DNA of 40,115 nucleotides, taken from the NCBI GenBank assembly GCA_944393225.1, contig CALXZK010000014.1, forward strand, positions 1-40,115, read 5' to 3'. This document shows positions 15,738 through 24,448 of the stretch, one piece after another. Under the pieces are notes generated by a model. It had not been told where the DNA came from, did not search any database, and saw only the letters and a list, made by a program, of their open reading frames with translations. This stretch comes from an uncultured Alphaproteobacteria bacterium (GTDB taxonomy: Bacteria > Pseudomonadota > Alphaproteobacteria > RF32 > CAG-239). Position 1 is the first letter of the stretch. Each line of letters begins with the position of its first letter. Made by a program: the position numbers and the translations under genes.

Positions 15738-16832
15738 TTAAATTTTGTTTACACATTTGATAATCGAACTGTCTCCATAAGAGTAGAAATGATATTTTTC
15801 ATCCATGGCATGTTGATAAGCCTCTTTCATACGCTCGGTTCCGGCAATAGCGCAGACGAGCATAAACAGAGTTGATTTCGGAAGATGGAAGTTTGTTATC
15901 AGCATATCCAAAATCTTAAATTTATAGCCGGGGGTGATGAAAATGCTGGTATCATCGGCAAAAGGATGAATGATGCCTTGGTTATCGGTTGCACTTTCAA
16001 GCAAACGGAGCGAAGTGGTGCCGACGGCAATAACGCGTTTGCCTTGTTTTTTGGTTTCGTTAATAATGTCGCAAACGTCTTGTGTGATGATGCCGTATTC
16101 AGAGTGCATTTTGTGGTCTTTGGTATCGTCAACTTTTACCGGAAGAAATGTTCCGGCGCCGACATGCAAGGTTAAGAAGACGCGTTTTACGCCTTTTTTA
16201 TCCAAAGCCTCAAATACACGGTCGGTAAAGTGTAAACCGGCTGTCGGAGCGGCAACGGCACCTTCGTGTTTGGCATATATGGTTTGGTAGTTTTCTTTAT
16301 CGTTATATTTATCCCAAATGCCGTCTTCTCCACCGATGACGGGTTTTTCTCTCTTAATGTAGGGCGGAAGAGGCATGGAACCATATTTTTCCAGCAAATG
16401 TCCAAGTTGGGACGGGTCACAGGTAAACTGTAACAAAACGCCTTCTTCGCCGTTTTTTTCAACAACAATGGCGGTAAAGTCTGATTTTTCGGGTTCAATG
16501 CCTGCGGTGTAGAAGGTGATGACATCATTTTCTTTTAATCTTTTGGCATTTTTAATAAAAGCCCACCAGTTGATACCATCAACCGGACGATATAAGGTTA
16601 CTTGAACTTCGGCTAAACCATGTTTGCCGTAAAGTTTTGCCGGAATAACTTTGGTGTCGTTAAAAACCAAACAATCTCCCTCGTCGAGCAAGTCCGGTAA
16701 TTCGGTAAAAATACGGTCGGTAATTTTGCCTTCTTCCGATAAATCGAGCAGGCGGCAACTGTCCCTCGGTTCTGCCGGTTGGTTTGCAATCAGGCTTTTA
16801 TCAAGCTCAAAATCAAAAATATCCACTTTCAT
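15738..16832 (-). CDS. queA: tRNA preQ1(34) S-adenosylmethionine ribosyltransferase-isomerase QueA
   Basis: Makes epoxyqueuosine in the wobble position of GUN tRNAs. The 364-residue length is normal. Recognised segments are MKVDIFDFELDKSLIA, FNDTKVIPAKLYG, AAPTAGLHFTD, HVGAGTFLPVK and NFHLPKSTLFMLV. It is divergent from kdsB across an 82-base gap and is followed on the same strand by the GGDEF-like gene. Other queuosine genes are not in the window. Confidence 0.96.
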   Translation of the reverse strand: MKVDIFDFELDKSLIANQPAEPRDSCRLLDLSEEGKITDRIFTELPDLLDEGDCLVFNDTKVIPAKLYGKHGLAEVQVTLYRPVDGINWWAFIKNAKRLKENDVITFYTAGIEPEKSDFTAIVVEKNGEEGVLLQFTCDPSQLGHLLEKYGSMPLPPYIKREKPVIGGEDGIWDKYNDKENYQTIYAKHEGAVAAPTAGLHFTDRVFEALDKKGVKRVFLTLHVGAGTFLPVKVDDTKDHKMHSEYGIITQDVCDIINETKKQGKRVIAVGTTSLRLLESATDNQGIIHPFADDTSIFITPGYKFKILDMLITNFHLPKSTLFMLVCAIAGTERMKEAYQHAMDEKYHFYSYGDSSIIKCVNKI

Positions 16833-16914
16833 TGTCTTTAGTCCTTTATTTTTTTGTCTTTATATTATATACAAACCCTATCTGCAAGTTTAATTTTTAT
16901 AAGGATGTTGCTTT

Positions 16915-17688
16915 ATGTCTAAAATTGTGACGATGATTCCAACGCGCATGGCTTCAACACGCCTGCCGAATAAACCTTTGATTGATATTAACGGAAAAAC
17001 ACTTATTCACCGCGTTTATGAAAATGTACGCAAGACCGTTCCCGGTGATGTGATTGTAGCCGCCGGTGACCAATCTATTGTTGATGAATGTGCAAAATTT
17101 GGTGCTCAAGCCATTTTGACCGATCCGTCTCTTCCTTCCGGAACAGACCGCATTGCCGCTGCTTTGAAACAAATTGATCCTGATGGCAGCAAATATGATA
17201 TTGTGGTTAACTTCCAAGGAGATGGTTTGAATGTTGATCCTGCCGTTAATAATGAGCTCATTGAGATGATTGAACGTACCGATTGTGATATTGCAACATG
17301 CGGTATGGTTTTCAAAACTCAAGCCGATGCCGAAAATCCGACCAATGTTAAAATCGTGATGGGTTTGCGTGATGGTGAAACCGAAGGTCGCTGCCTCTAT
17401 TTTACACGCGCCGTTGCACCGTTTACCCGCAATCCGGAAAAATGCAAAAATCAAGATTTGTATCACCATATCGGTATTTATGTTTACAAAGCCGCATCTT
17501 TGAAAAAATTTGTGGAATATCCGGTTGGTGTTTTGGAAAATCGCGAATCTTTGGAACAACTCCGTGCTCTTGAAAATGGTATGACCATTCGCGCTAAAGT
17601 GATTACCAAAATGGTTTTAGATGAACGCGCTCCGGCTGATATTAATACACCGGAAGAGCTCGCAGAAGCTTTGAAATATATTAAATAA
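16915..17688 (+). CDS. kdsB: 3-deoxy-manno-octulosonate cytidylyltransferase KdsB
   Basis: Activates KDO as CMP-KDO for lipopolysaccharide inner core synthesis, so the cell makes LPS. The 257-residue product begins with the nucleotide-binding motif IPTRMASTRLPNKPL and contains DPSLPSGTDRIAAA, NFQGDGLNVDP and HIGIYVYKA. A weak AAGGATG lies upstream. A terminator hairpin follows the stop and runs into the leader of prephenate dehydratase. Confidence 0.96.
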   Translation: MSKIVTMIPTRMASTRLPNKPLIDINGKTLIHRVYENVRKTVPGDVIVAAGDQSIVDECAKFGAQAILTDPSLPSGTDRIAAALKQIDPDGSKYDIVVNFQGDGLNVDPAVNNELIEMIERTDCDIATCGMVFKTQADAENPTNVKIVMGLRDGETEGRCLYFTRAVAPFTRNPEKCKNQDLYHHIGIYVYKAASLKKFVEYPVGVLENRESLEQLRALENGMTIRAKVITKMVLDERAPADINTPEELAEALKYIK

Positions 17689-17701
17689 TTAAAGATGAAA
17701 G

Positions 17702-17736
17702 GAAAGGCATCATCTTGCGTGGTGATGCCTTTTTTT
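17702..17736 (+). terminator. intrinsic terminator after kdsB
   Basis: AAAGGCATCA pairs with TGATGCCTTT around CTTGCGTGG, followed by T7. It lies immediately before the prephenate dehydratase ATG, so either readthrough or a second promoter must feed that gene. Confidence 0.8.
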
Positions 17737-17744
17737 ATGGAAAA

Positions 17745-18596
17745 ATGGAACAGAAATTGAAAATTGCTTATCAAGGTGTGGCTGGTGCTTATTCAAATAT
17801 TGCCGCCATGAATGTTTATCCCAACCAAGAATATATTGCTTGCGAAACTTTTGAGCTGGCTATGGATATGGTACAAAACGGCGATGCCGATTTTGCCATG
17901 ATACCGGTTGAAAACTCTAATGCCGGTCGTGTTTCCGATGTGCATTTTTTGCTTCCTAAAACCGGCTTACATATTGTAGGTGAATATTTTTTGCGCATTG
18001 AACATCAGCTTTTAGGTGTGAAAGGTGCAAAGCTCGAAGATATTAAAACTGTATCTTCGCATCCACAAGCGTTGGCTCAATGTTCCGAATTTGTAAAAAA
18101 TCATCATATCACCCCGATTGCGCGTATTGATACGGCAAAATCCTGTGATGATGTGGCCAAAGCACAAGATAAAACTATGGCAGCGATTGCTTCCAAACTT
18201 GCCGGTCAAATTTACGGCTTGGATATTTTGGCATCGAATATTGAAAATGCATCGAATAACACCACCCGCTTTTTGATTATGTCGCGTGAGGATATGATAC
18301 CGGAATATGACGGTGGCGATTTCATAACATCTTTCATTTTCAAAACCAAAAATATTCCGGCAGCCCTTTATAAGGCTCTCGGTGGTTTTGCAACCAACGG
18401 AATCAATATCACCAAGCTTGAAAGCTATCTCCTTGACGGCAGATTTGTTTCCGCCCAATTTTATTTGGAAGCCGAGGCTCACCCCTCGCAAAAGTCTTTT
18501 CAAAATGCTCTTGCCGAGCTCAACTTCTTTGCCGAGTATGTGCATATATTGGGAACATACCCCGCTTTTAAAAAAGCTCGCTCTGTGGGAAACTAA
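17745..18596 (+). CDS. pheA: prephenate dehydratase
   Basis: Converts prephenate to phenylpyruvate in phenylalanine synthesis. The 283-residue product has a PDT domain (YQGVAGAYSNIAA near the start, PVENSNAGRV, and NNTTRFLIM with the catalytic TRF) followed by a C-terminal ACT regulatory domain with NITKLESYLLDGRF. No chorismate mutase domain is fused. The start at 17745 is chosen because the alternative TTG at 17715 lies inside the kdsB terminator hairpin. The ribosome binding site is weak, so expression may depend on kdsB readthrough. Confidence 0.93.
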   Translation: MEQKLKIAYQGVAGAYSNIAAMNVYPNQEYIACETFELAMDMVQNGDADFAMIPVENSNAGRVSDVHFLLPKTGLHIVGEYFLRIEHQLLGVKGAKLEDIKTVSSHPQALAQCSEFVKNHHITPIARIDTAKSCDDVAKAQDKTMAAIASKLAGQIYGLDILASNIENASNNTTRFLIMSREDMIPEYDGGDFITSFIFKTKNIPAALYKALGGFATNGINITKLESYLLDGRFVSAQFYLEAEAHPSQKSFQNALAELNFFAEYVHILGTYPAFKKARSVGN

Positions 18597-18741
18597 TACA
18601 GATTTTGCGGACAAATTACTCAGTCATGTACCTTTATGTACACTCCATCGTAATTTTCCTTAAATCTTATTATTTTCCGCACATAACGACCTTTTTTTCA
18701 GAAAAGACGTATAATGGGCGATTGGGGCAAAAAGTTTTTAT

Positions 18742-18777
18742 AAAAAAAGCCATGTTTTTTACATGGCTTTTTTTTGC
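18742..18777. terminator. bidirectional intrinsic terminator between prephenate dehydratase and fliP
   Basis: AAAAAAGCCATGT and ACATGGCTTTTTT form a 13-bp stem with a T5 loop, A-rich on one side and T-rich on the other. It serves both converging genes. The 145 bases between the prephenate dehydratase stop and this hairpin contain nothing I can assign. Confidence 0.85.
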
Positions 18778-19520
18778 TAATGGAATGAATTTATCAATGA
18801 GCCGGCAAGCATATACCATCCGTCTATCAGTACAAAAAATATAATCTTAAACGGCAAGGCCAGAACTGTCGGCGGTAACATCATCATACCCATAGACATG
18901 AGAATTGAGGCGATGACCATATCAATTATCAAAAACGGCACATAAATTAAAAAGCCGATTTCAAAAGCACGTCTGAGTTCGCTTATCATAAATGCCGGAA
19001 TGGCAACCTTTAATGATGTATCTTCAATTTTTTCCGGTTTTTCTTGGCTCAAATCTTGAAACAAAAGCAAGTCTTTTTCGCGGGTGTTTTTTATCATAAA
19101 TTCTTTGAACGGAACTGAGGCTTTTTCCAAACCTTCCATGGTGTCTAACTTTTCTTCAAACATAGGTTGCAATCCCTCATCCCATGCTTTTTCAAAAGTG
19201 GGAGCCATGATGAACATGCTTAAAAACAGAGCCAGCGAAACTAAAATCATGTTTGGAGGAGTGGAGTTGGTTGCCAAAGCACTGCGTGTGACGGATAATA
19301 CCACGATAATGCGAGTAAAAGATGTCATCATAATTAAAATTGACGGCGCAACGGATAAAACCGTTATCATCATAATCACATTGAAAATGCGTGCCGTGGT
19401 TGAACCGGTGGTCGGCGAATCTCCAACATTTAAGCTGATGGATTGGGCTAAAGCCGAATCTGCAAAACAAAAAATTCCGAAAAGTAAAATAATTGCAATA
19501 AAACTAATCTTCTTTATCAT
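18777..19520 (-). CDS. fliP: flagellar type III export gate protein FliP
   Basis: Core membrane component of the flagellar export gate. The 247-residue product has an N-terminal signal sequence (ending ADSALA), the conserved segment VAPSILIMMTSFTRIIVVLSVTR split over the first helix pair, PPNMILVSLALFLSMF, and the terminal membrane region IDMVIASILMSMGMMMLPP. The start at 19520 has AAGGG upstream and overlaps the fliO stop by 17 bases; the frame extends further 5' inside fliO. Other export genes (fliQ, fliR, flhA) are not adjacent. Confidence 0.95.
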   Translation of the reverse strand: MIKKISFIAIILLFGIFCFADSALAQSISLNVGDSPTTGSTTARIFNVIMMITVLSVAPSILIMMTSFTRIIVVLSVTRSALATNSTPPNMILVSLALFLSMFIMAPTFEKAWDEGLQPMFEEKLDTMEGLEKASVPFKEFMIKNTREKDLLLFQDLSQEKPEKIEDTSLKVAIPAFMISELRRAFEIGFLIYVPFLIIDMVIASILMSMGMMMLPPTVLALPFKIIFFVLIDGWYMLAGSLINSFH

Positions 19521-19818
19521 GATTTTGCCCTTCGTTATTTTGTTCTTGTGCCGGAATATTGGTTTCAATAATTTGAGAAGACGGACCAATCAATAACAAA
19601 TGTTCTTGATTATCTCTTCTGACCAAGACCAAAGCGTTGCGTGCATCAATACGTTTGATTTCCACAATTTCCAAGCGCTTTTTGCCGTTTATTTTTTTGA
19701 AAAAACGGCTGGAGGCGCTATGAAGCTCGATATATTTTATTGCCCAGAGCGTGAGGAACAATAACCCTAAAACAAACAGTAGTGAAACAATTGCTTTTAT
19801 CAGCAGTATAAAATCCAT
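19504..19818 (-). CDS. fliO: flagellar biosynthesis protein FliO
   Basis: 104 residues: one membrane helix (about residues 5-28), then a short cytoplasmic domain with KKRLEIVEIKRIDARNALVLV and EHLLLIGPS, the FliO pattern. FliO assists assembly of the FliP ring. A GAGG site precedes the ATG. It overlaps fliP in the same transcript and is divergent from the DUF721 gene across a palindromic gap. Confidence 0.87.
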   Translation of the reverse strand: MDFILLIKAIVSLLFVLGLLFLTLWAIKYIELHSASSRFFKKINGKKRLEIVEIKRIDARNALVLVRRDNQEHLLLIGPSSQIIETNIPAQEQNNEGQNHDKED

Positions 19819-19852
19819 CTTTTAACCTCGTTTTAATTTGTTTGCATTATAA

Positions 19853-19907
19853 GCAACGAATCTCAACAAAGCAATAAACAGCTGTTGCTTTGTTGATAGT
19901 TTGTTGC
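19853..19907. repeat. nested inverted repeat in the fliO / DUF721 divergent gap
   Basis: A perfect 11-bp inverted repeat, CAACAAAGCAA (19864-19874) and TTGCTTTGTTG (19885-19895), encloses a 10-base loop that contains CAGCTG. Outside it a second pair, GCAAC (19853-19857) and GTTGC (19903-19907), continues the symmetry after a 6-7 base interruption that on one side holds a GANTC site (19858-19862). No T run follows on either strand, so it is not a terminator. It is placed as an operator shared by fliOP and the DUF721 operon. Confidence 0.6.
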
Positions 19908-19914
19908 TAACTTA

Positions 19915-20466
19915 ATGCTTATGAGTGAAGAAGATTTTGACATAAAACAGCCGGCGCCCAAGAGTGCTCGCATTACTGCCGATTTGACAGCGTTGTCCAA
20001 AACCATGGCGCCGCTGACAAAACAACTTTTCGGCAAAAAAGGTTTTGTCGAGGTCAGTATTTTGACCAATTGGGATAAAATTGTCGGTAAAGAGTTGGCT
20101 AATTATAGTTTCCCGCAAAAAATTGATTTTAAAAGAGAGCAAAAAAATAACGGCATATTGCATTTGCAAGTGCCGAGCGGAGCTTTTGCGCTGGAAATTG
20201 CACATCGTGAAAAATATATTTTGGAAAAAATTAATGCCTATTTCGGGTATAATGCCGTTAGTGGTTTGAAAATTGTGCAAAACAGCGCCATCTCTTTGGC
20301 TGAAGAATTTGTAGATGAAGCTCCCAAACAGGTGGATTTGGTAACTGATGATGAAAAAAAATATATAGAAGCCGTTTCAGATGAGATTAAAAATTCAAAA
20401 TTAAAAGAAATTTTAATAAAATTGGGACATTGTATATTCAATGAGAATCATAAAAAGGAAAAGTAG
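19915..20466 (+). CDS. DUF721 (DciA-like) protein
   Basis: 183 residues. The N-terminal half carries the DUF721 pattern: WDKIVGKELANYSFP, then LHLQVPSGAFALEIAHREKYILEKINAYFG. DciA proteins of this family load the replicative helicase in bacteria without DnaC; many alphaproteobacterial members have the same small domain. The C-terminal 60 residues are a variable tail. The start could be 19915 or the second ATG at 19921; neither has a clear ribosome binding site. The DsbA-like gene follows after 6 bases, the usual alphaproteobacterial pair. Confidence 0.82.
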   Translation: MLMSEEDFDIKQPAPKSARITADLTALSKTMAPLTKQLFGKKGFVEVSILTNWDKIVGKELANYSFPQKIDFKREQKNNGILHLQVPSGAFALEIAHREKYILEKINAYFGYNAVSGLKIVQNSAISLAEEFVDEAPKQVDLVTDDEKKYIEAVSDEIKNSKLKEILIKLGHCIFNENHKKEK

Positions 20467-20472
20467 GGTAAA

Positions 20473-21204
20473 ATGAAGTTAGAAAATTTTATAAAAAATT
20501 GTAGTTCTGTTGCTGCCGGTTTAGTCGTCTTTTTCTTGGCTTTCGGTATGTATATGTCTTTCAAGGGCTATGTTATGAATCCGGATGGAAGCATTGTTTT
20601 GGTTAATGATGCTCAAGCATCGGAAAAGGTGAGCGCTGATGGCAAAATTGCGCCGAATTTGCTCATTCCTTGGGGACCTCAACTCGGTAGTAATAAAGCT
20701 AAGGTAACTATTTATGAATTTTCTTCTTTCGGTTGTTACCATTGTGCTCAGTTCCAATTGAAAACTTTGCCAAAGCTGCAAGAAAATTATATCAATAAAG
20801 GAACCGTGCGTTTGATTTTTGATGACTTTCCTCTTGATAAAAACTCTATGCAAGCTTCTTTGCTCGCACATTGTTTCTCCGGCAACAAATTTTTCCGCGT
20901 AGCTGATATGCTTTTTGATAAACAAAGAGAATGGGGCTCTAAATCAAATCCCAAAGAATTGTTCTTGAAATATGCTTATTTGAATGGCTTGAAACAAGAA
21001 GATGCCGAAAAATGTTTGGCAGACAAAGCTAAGGCTGAGGAAATTATGGAAATTCGTCAGTTCGGCATTGCCAACTTGGGCATCAGCGGAACTCCTTCTT
21101 TTGTGATTTCCAGCATAAAAGGTCGTGAAGTTATTTACGGGGCACCTGATTATGAAACATTTGAGGCTCTTATTCAGAAGTATATGCCGGAGGATAAAAA
21201 GTAA
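20473..21204 (+). CDS. DsbA-family thiol-disulfide oxidoreductase, membrane-anchored
   Basis: 243 residues with an N-terminal hydrophobic helix (about residues 12-30) and a periplasmic thioredoxin-fold domain. The active site is CYHC in FSSFGCYHCAQF and the cis-proline loop is GISGTPSF. The helical insert typical of DsbA lies between them. It probably oxidises cysteines of exported proteins; the cysteine-rich secreted proteins in this window are possible clients (inference). It is co-transcribed with the DUF721 gene. Confidence 0.88.
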   Translation: MKLENFIKNCSSVAAGLVVFFLAFGMYMSFKGYVMNPDGSIVLVNDAQASEKVSADGKIAPNLLIPWGPQLGSNKAKVTIYEFSSFGCYHCAQFQLKTLPKLQENYINKGTVRLIFDDFPLDKNSMQASLLAHCFSGNKFFRVADMLFDKQREWGSKSNPKELFLKYAYLNGLKQEDAEKCLADKAKAEEIMEIRQFGIANLGISGTPSFVISSIKGREVIYGAPDYETFEALIQKYMPEDKK

Positions 21205-21254
21205 AAATTAGCATTTCTTTAACTATGTCGGTCATATTTTAAGGATAAGGTATT

Positions 21255-21560
21255 ATGCAGGAACTTCCTGAAGATTTGAAAAAATTGGATGAGCGGATAA
21301 AGTCCTTTAAGAAAAAGGATGCCAGCAGAAATTCGATTGCTAACGAATCTGATTTTTCTCGCTTTTCCAGAATCGGTTTTCGGGTGGGAACGGAAATGTT
21401 GTCCGGCGTGCTGGCCGGTGGAGCCATAGGCTATTTTTTAGATGATTGGTTCCAAACAAAACCATTGTGGTTGGTTGTGTTTTTGTTCTTAGGCGGTGCC
21501 GCCGGTGTCCTGAATGTGTACAAATTCGCTAAAAGCGAAGAAAAACAACGAGAGGAGTAG
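21255..21560 (+). CDS. atpI: ATP synthase accessory protein AtpI
   Basis: 101 residues: a charged N terminus, then two membrane helices with the AtpI glycine pattern GVLAGGAIGYFLDDWF and FLFLGGAAGVLNVYKF. AtpI assists assembly of the c-ring. AAGGATAAGG lies upstream. It is the first gene of the F0 cluster, 5 bases before atpB. Confidence 0.9.
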   Translation: MQELPEDLKKLDERIKSFKKKDASRNSIANESDFSRFSRIGFRVGTEMLSGVLAGGAIGYFLDDWFQTKPLWLVVFLFLGGAAGVLNVYKFAKSEEKQREE

Positions 21561-21565
21561 AAGCT

Positions 21566-22288
21566 TTGTCTAACCCGATGGAACAATTTAATATCCAACC
21601 GATTATCCCGATTAAAGCGGGTGGATATGATATTTCTTTTACCAATTCTTCTTTGTTTATGGTCTTGGCGGTTGCCGTATCCGCGTTGTTATTTGCCGTT
21701 TGTTTACGTAAAAGAACCATCGTTCCTTCGTTATCGCAGTCTGTTCCCGAGGCACTTTATGAATTTATCAGTAATCTATTGAAAGAAAATGCCGGTGTTG
21801 AAGCTTTGCGCTATTTCCCACTGATTTTTACCATTTTCTTGTTTGTTGCTTTTGGTAACTTATTGGGGCTTTTCCCATATTCATTTACATTTACCTCTCA
21901 TGTGGCCGCCGTTGGTGGTTTGTCTTTGATTGCGTTGATGTTTAATATTTGTATCGGTATCAAAAAGAAAAAATGGGGCTATTGGAGAACTTTTATGCCT
22001 AACGGAATTCCGATGGCGTTGGCTCCGCTGATTATGCCGATTGAGATGATTTCTTTCTTGTCTAAACCCTTTAGTTTGACTGTCCGTCTTGTGGCTAATA
22101 TGACGGTCGGACATATCATGCTGAAAATTATTGCCGGCTTTGTCTTGGCATTGGGTTTGGGCGGTGTCGTACCTGTATTATTTAATAGCTGCATCGTGGT
22201 CTTTGAAATTTTCATTGCCTTGTTGCAAGCGTTTATTTATACGGTTTTGAGCTGTATTTATTTGAGTGATGCTATTCATAGCCACTAA
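21566..22288 (+). CDS. atpB: ATP synthase F0 subunit a
   Basis: 240 residues, multi-pass. The conserved proton-channel helix reads PFSLTVRLVANMTVGH, with the essential arginine. I use the TTG start at 21566: GAGGAG is 8 bases upstream and the resulting N terminus (SNPMEQFNIQPI) matches alphaproteobacterial subunit a. The alternative ATG four codons later is less well spaced. It forms an operon with atpI and the genes that follow. Confidence 0.95.
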   Translation: MSNPMEQFNIQPIIPIKAGGYDISFTNSSLFMVLAVAVSALLFAVCLRKRTIVPSLSQSVPEALYEFISNLLKENAGVEALRYFPLIFTIFLFVAFGNLLGLFPYSFTFTSHVAAVGGLSLIALMFNICIGIKKKKWGYWRTFMPNGIPMALAPLIMPIEMISFLSKPFSLTVRLVANMTVGHIMLKIIAGFVLALGLGGVVPVLFNSCIVVFEIFIALLQAFIYTVLSCIYLSDAIHSH

Positions 22289-22361
22289 ATGCAGGCTTAA
22301 TTATAATTATGTTTGTTGTTGGTTTGAAGCTGCTTGCAGCTCTTAAATATGGAGATATTAA

Positions 22362-22583
22362 ATGGAACCTATGGCTTATATCGGCGCAGGTATGTGCGCT
22401 TTGTCAATGATGGTTGCTGCTTGGGGTGTGTCTCAAGTATGGACTACAATTATTTCTACTGTCGGTCGTAACCCGCAAGTTAAAAAAGATGTAGATATCT
22501 ATGGTTGGGCAGGTTTTGCCGCCGTTGAAGCTATCGCATTGTATGCTTTGGTTATTGCTTTGGTTATGCTTACCGGCAAATAG
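22362..22583 (+). CDS. atpE: ATP synthase F0 subunit c
   Basis: 73 residues, a two-helix hairpin. The polar loop is GRNPQVKKD and the ion-binding carboxylate is the Glu of GFAAVEAIALYALV, typical of a proton-binding ring. GGAG precedes the ATG. The 73-base gap from atpB contains a short hairpin (AGCTG CTTG CAGCT near 22328-22341), perhaps for RNA stability, since subunit c is needed in excess. Confidence 0.96.
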   Translation: MEPMAYIGAGMCALSMMVAAWGVSQVWTTIISTVGRNPQVKKDVDIYGWAGFAAVEAIALYALVIALVMLTGK

Positions 22584-22650
22584 TAGCTTATTTCTGGTTT
22601 TTGGCGGCGGTTTATCCGCTGCCAAAAAATAGAATTTGTAAGGAGTTGAT

Positions 22651-23136
22651 ATGCCTCAGTTAGATCCAACTTGGTTTGTTTCTCAGTTCTTTTGGCTGTG
22701 TATTTGTTTTTTCTTTATGCTCTTTTTAATGAGCAAAATCTTTATTCCGAAAATTAAAGATATTTTGGAGCAAAGACAGCGCAAAATTGATGATTATTTG
22801 GTGAAAGCTCACCAGATAAAAGAGCAGGCTGAAGAGTCTTTGAAGAAATATAATGAAGCCTTGGCAAAGGCAACGGCTGATGCCAATGAAGCTTTGGAAG
22901 CTTCTCGCAAAGAGATGAATGCTTATATTGCCAAAAAACAAGATGAGCTGACACAAAAGTTGAATGCAAAACTTTTGGAAGGTGAGGCGCAAATTAAAGA
23001 AACTCGTGAAAAGGCTCTGAAAGAAGTGAAAAACGTCTCTCAAGAATGGGCCTTGGATATTGTTAAAAAACTTGAATTGACCAAAATTGATGCCGAGGAT
23101 ATTAAAGAAGGCATTAAAAAAGTGGTTAATGAGTAA
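22651..23136 (+). CDS. atpF': ATP synthase F0 subunit b'
   Basis: 161 residues: one N-terminal membrane helix (about residues 10-30) and a long, charged coiled coil (RQRKIDDYLVKAHQIKEQAEE and following) of the peripheral stalk. Position directly after atpE and before a second b-type gene identifies it as the b' subunit found in alphaproteobacteria and cyanobacteria. TAAGGAG lies upstream. Confidence 0.92.
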   Translation: MPQLDPTWFVSQFFWLCICFFFMLFLMSKIFIPKIKDILEQRQRKIDDYLVKAHQIKEQAEESLKKYNEALAKATADANEALEASRKEMNAYIAKKQDELTQKLNAKLLEGEAQIKETREKALKEVKNVSQEWALDIVKKLELTKIDAEDIKEGIKKVVNE

Positions 23137-23147
23137 GGTAAAATACG

Positions 23148-23756
23148 ATGTCTGTTCATCAGGCCGTTTCAGGAAAAGAGTTTATTGATATGACACAAAA
23201 TGCAGTTGTAGATGTTACCGAAAATTTGATTTCTGATGTTAGCTTACCGGCACATCATTATGGTGCATTTTATGAAAATCCGGTTTTTTGGGTGGCTGTT
23301 TCTTTTGTCTTGGTTGTTGTCTTGTTGGCACGTCCTATCGGCAAAATTGCTAAACAACTTTTGCAAAATCGTGTCGATGGCATTATCAAGCGCATTGAAG
23401 ATGCCGCTAATTTGAAAGATGATGCGCAAAAGTTGTTGGTAGAATATGAACGCAAATTTGTAAATGCCGATGCGGAGGCTGAAGCAATTTTACAAAAATC
23501 TACCAAAGAGATTGAACTTTTGAAAAAAGAAAGTTTAGAAAAGTTGAAACTTGAGATGGCTATTAAAGAAAAAGAAGCCGAAGAAAGATTGAAAGCCTCA
23601 CAAGCAGAAGTGATGAATGAAATTGTTTCCATGACTTCTAATGTGACGATGGAAGCTTTGAAACGCGTTTTGGCTGAAAATTTGAATGCAAAAATGCAGG
23701 ACGAATTAATTGAAAAATCCATTAATTCAATTGCAAAATTGCCTAAAGCTGAATAA
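23148..23756 (+). CDS. atpF: ATP synthase F0 subunit b
   Basis: 202 residues. A membrane helix near residues 46-63 (FWVAVSFVLVVVLLARPI) is preceded by an unusually long, about 45-residue N-terminal extension, and is followed by an alanine-, lysine- and glutamate-rich coiled coil. It pairs with b' in the peripheral stalk. It is the last F0 gene; the F1 genes are not here, as is usual for the split ATP synthase operons of alphaproteobacteria. Confidence 0.92.
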   Translation: MSVHQAVSGKEFIDMTQNAVVDVTENLISDVSLPAHHYGAFYENPVFWVAVSFVLVVVLLARPIGKIAKQLLQNRVDGIIKRIEDAANLKDDAQKLLVEYERKFVNADAEAEAILQKSTKEIELLKKESLEKLKLEMAIKEKEAEERLKASQAEVMNEIVSMTSNVTMEALKRVLAENLNAKMQDELIEKSINSIAKLPKAE

Positions 23757-23771
23757 ATTTCTTAAGATTTT

Positions 23772-23806
23772 AAAACACCCGATGATAGAACATCGGGTGT
23801 TTTTTT
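23772..23806. terminator. intrinsic terminator after the F0 operon
   Basis: AACACCCGATG ATAGAA CATCGGGTGTT is a perfect 11-bp stem followed by a T run; the 5' side is A-rich, so it may also stop the converging minus-strand gene. Confidence 0.9.
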
Positions 23807-24389
23807 AATTTTCCAAAGCTTTTAAAATATCATTTTTTACATTACGGTGAGAGTTAAATTCTTTATCAATTTGGATGCGCTTTTCTGAGTTCATCGCATT
23901 TAAATCTTTATCAATATAGGAGGTGTTCACAGCACCGTTTTTGGCGATTGAATCTAAGTCTTTCAGATAGTCTTGATACATTTTTTGGTAGTTAGGCGTA
24001 TCTGTTTGGTTGCCTTGTTGCGGAACAGGAGAACTTGTTTGAATGTTTTCATTAACTTCTTCTTGTATCGGAGATTGAATTTGTTGTTCTTGATTTTCCG
24101 GTAAACGGCTTATCTCTTGTGTTTGTTCACGTGTATCAGAGATTTGCTGCAATTGTTGAGTTTGCGGTTGCGGAACAGGTGTCGGTTCTGCCGATATGCG
24201 CTTGGCAGTGGTTCTGCCTTGTCTATATTGCGGCATGCCTACTTTTTCCGGTTTACTTTCGGCAAGAGCACCTTCGGGAATGAAAAAATTCGGTTGAATT
24301 TTCTTTCTGACATAAGGCTGATTCATTTGAGCCAGAGCTGTGCCTGCCATCAAACAAAAACCAAATGTTATAGAAAATATTTTATGCAT
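23805..24389 (-). CDS. secreted glutamine- and proline-rich protein, function unknown
   Basis: 194 residues from the ATG at 24389, which has CGGAGA upstream; the frame extends 8 codons further without support. Residues 1-21 are a signal peptide (ending GTALA, then QMNQ). The centre is low-complexity, rich in Gln, Pro, Glu and Thr (PVPQPQTQQLQQ, then similar stretches). A short charged helical segment (YQDYLKDLDSIAKNG and following) ends the protein. It is probably periplasmic and largely disordered. No family recognised. Confidence 0.72.
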   Translation of the reverse strand: MHKIFSITFGFCLMAGTALAQMNQPYVRKKIQPNFFIPEGALAESKPEKVGMPQYRQGRTTAKRISAEPTPVPQPQTQQLQQISDTREQTQEISRLPENQEQQIQSPIQEEVNENIQTSSPVPQQGNQTDTPNYQKMYQDYLKDLDSIAKNGAVNTSYIDKDLNAMNSEKRIQIDKEFNSHRNVKNDILKALEN

Positions 24390-24448
24390 TATCTTTCTCC
24401 GATTGCTTCGCAACGATAATTTAATAATTTATGTTTAGCATAGTCTAC

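Noticed and set aside
16954..17559. 201-codon minus-strand frame opposite kdsB
   Set aside because: It is an antisense shadow of a clear KdsB gene; the composition is not protein-like and there is no start context.
18012..18614. 200-codon minus-strand frame opposite prephenate dehydratase
   Set aside because: Antisense shadow of a well-identified gene.
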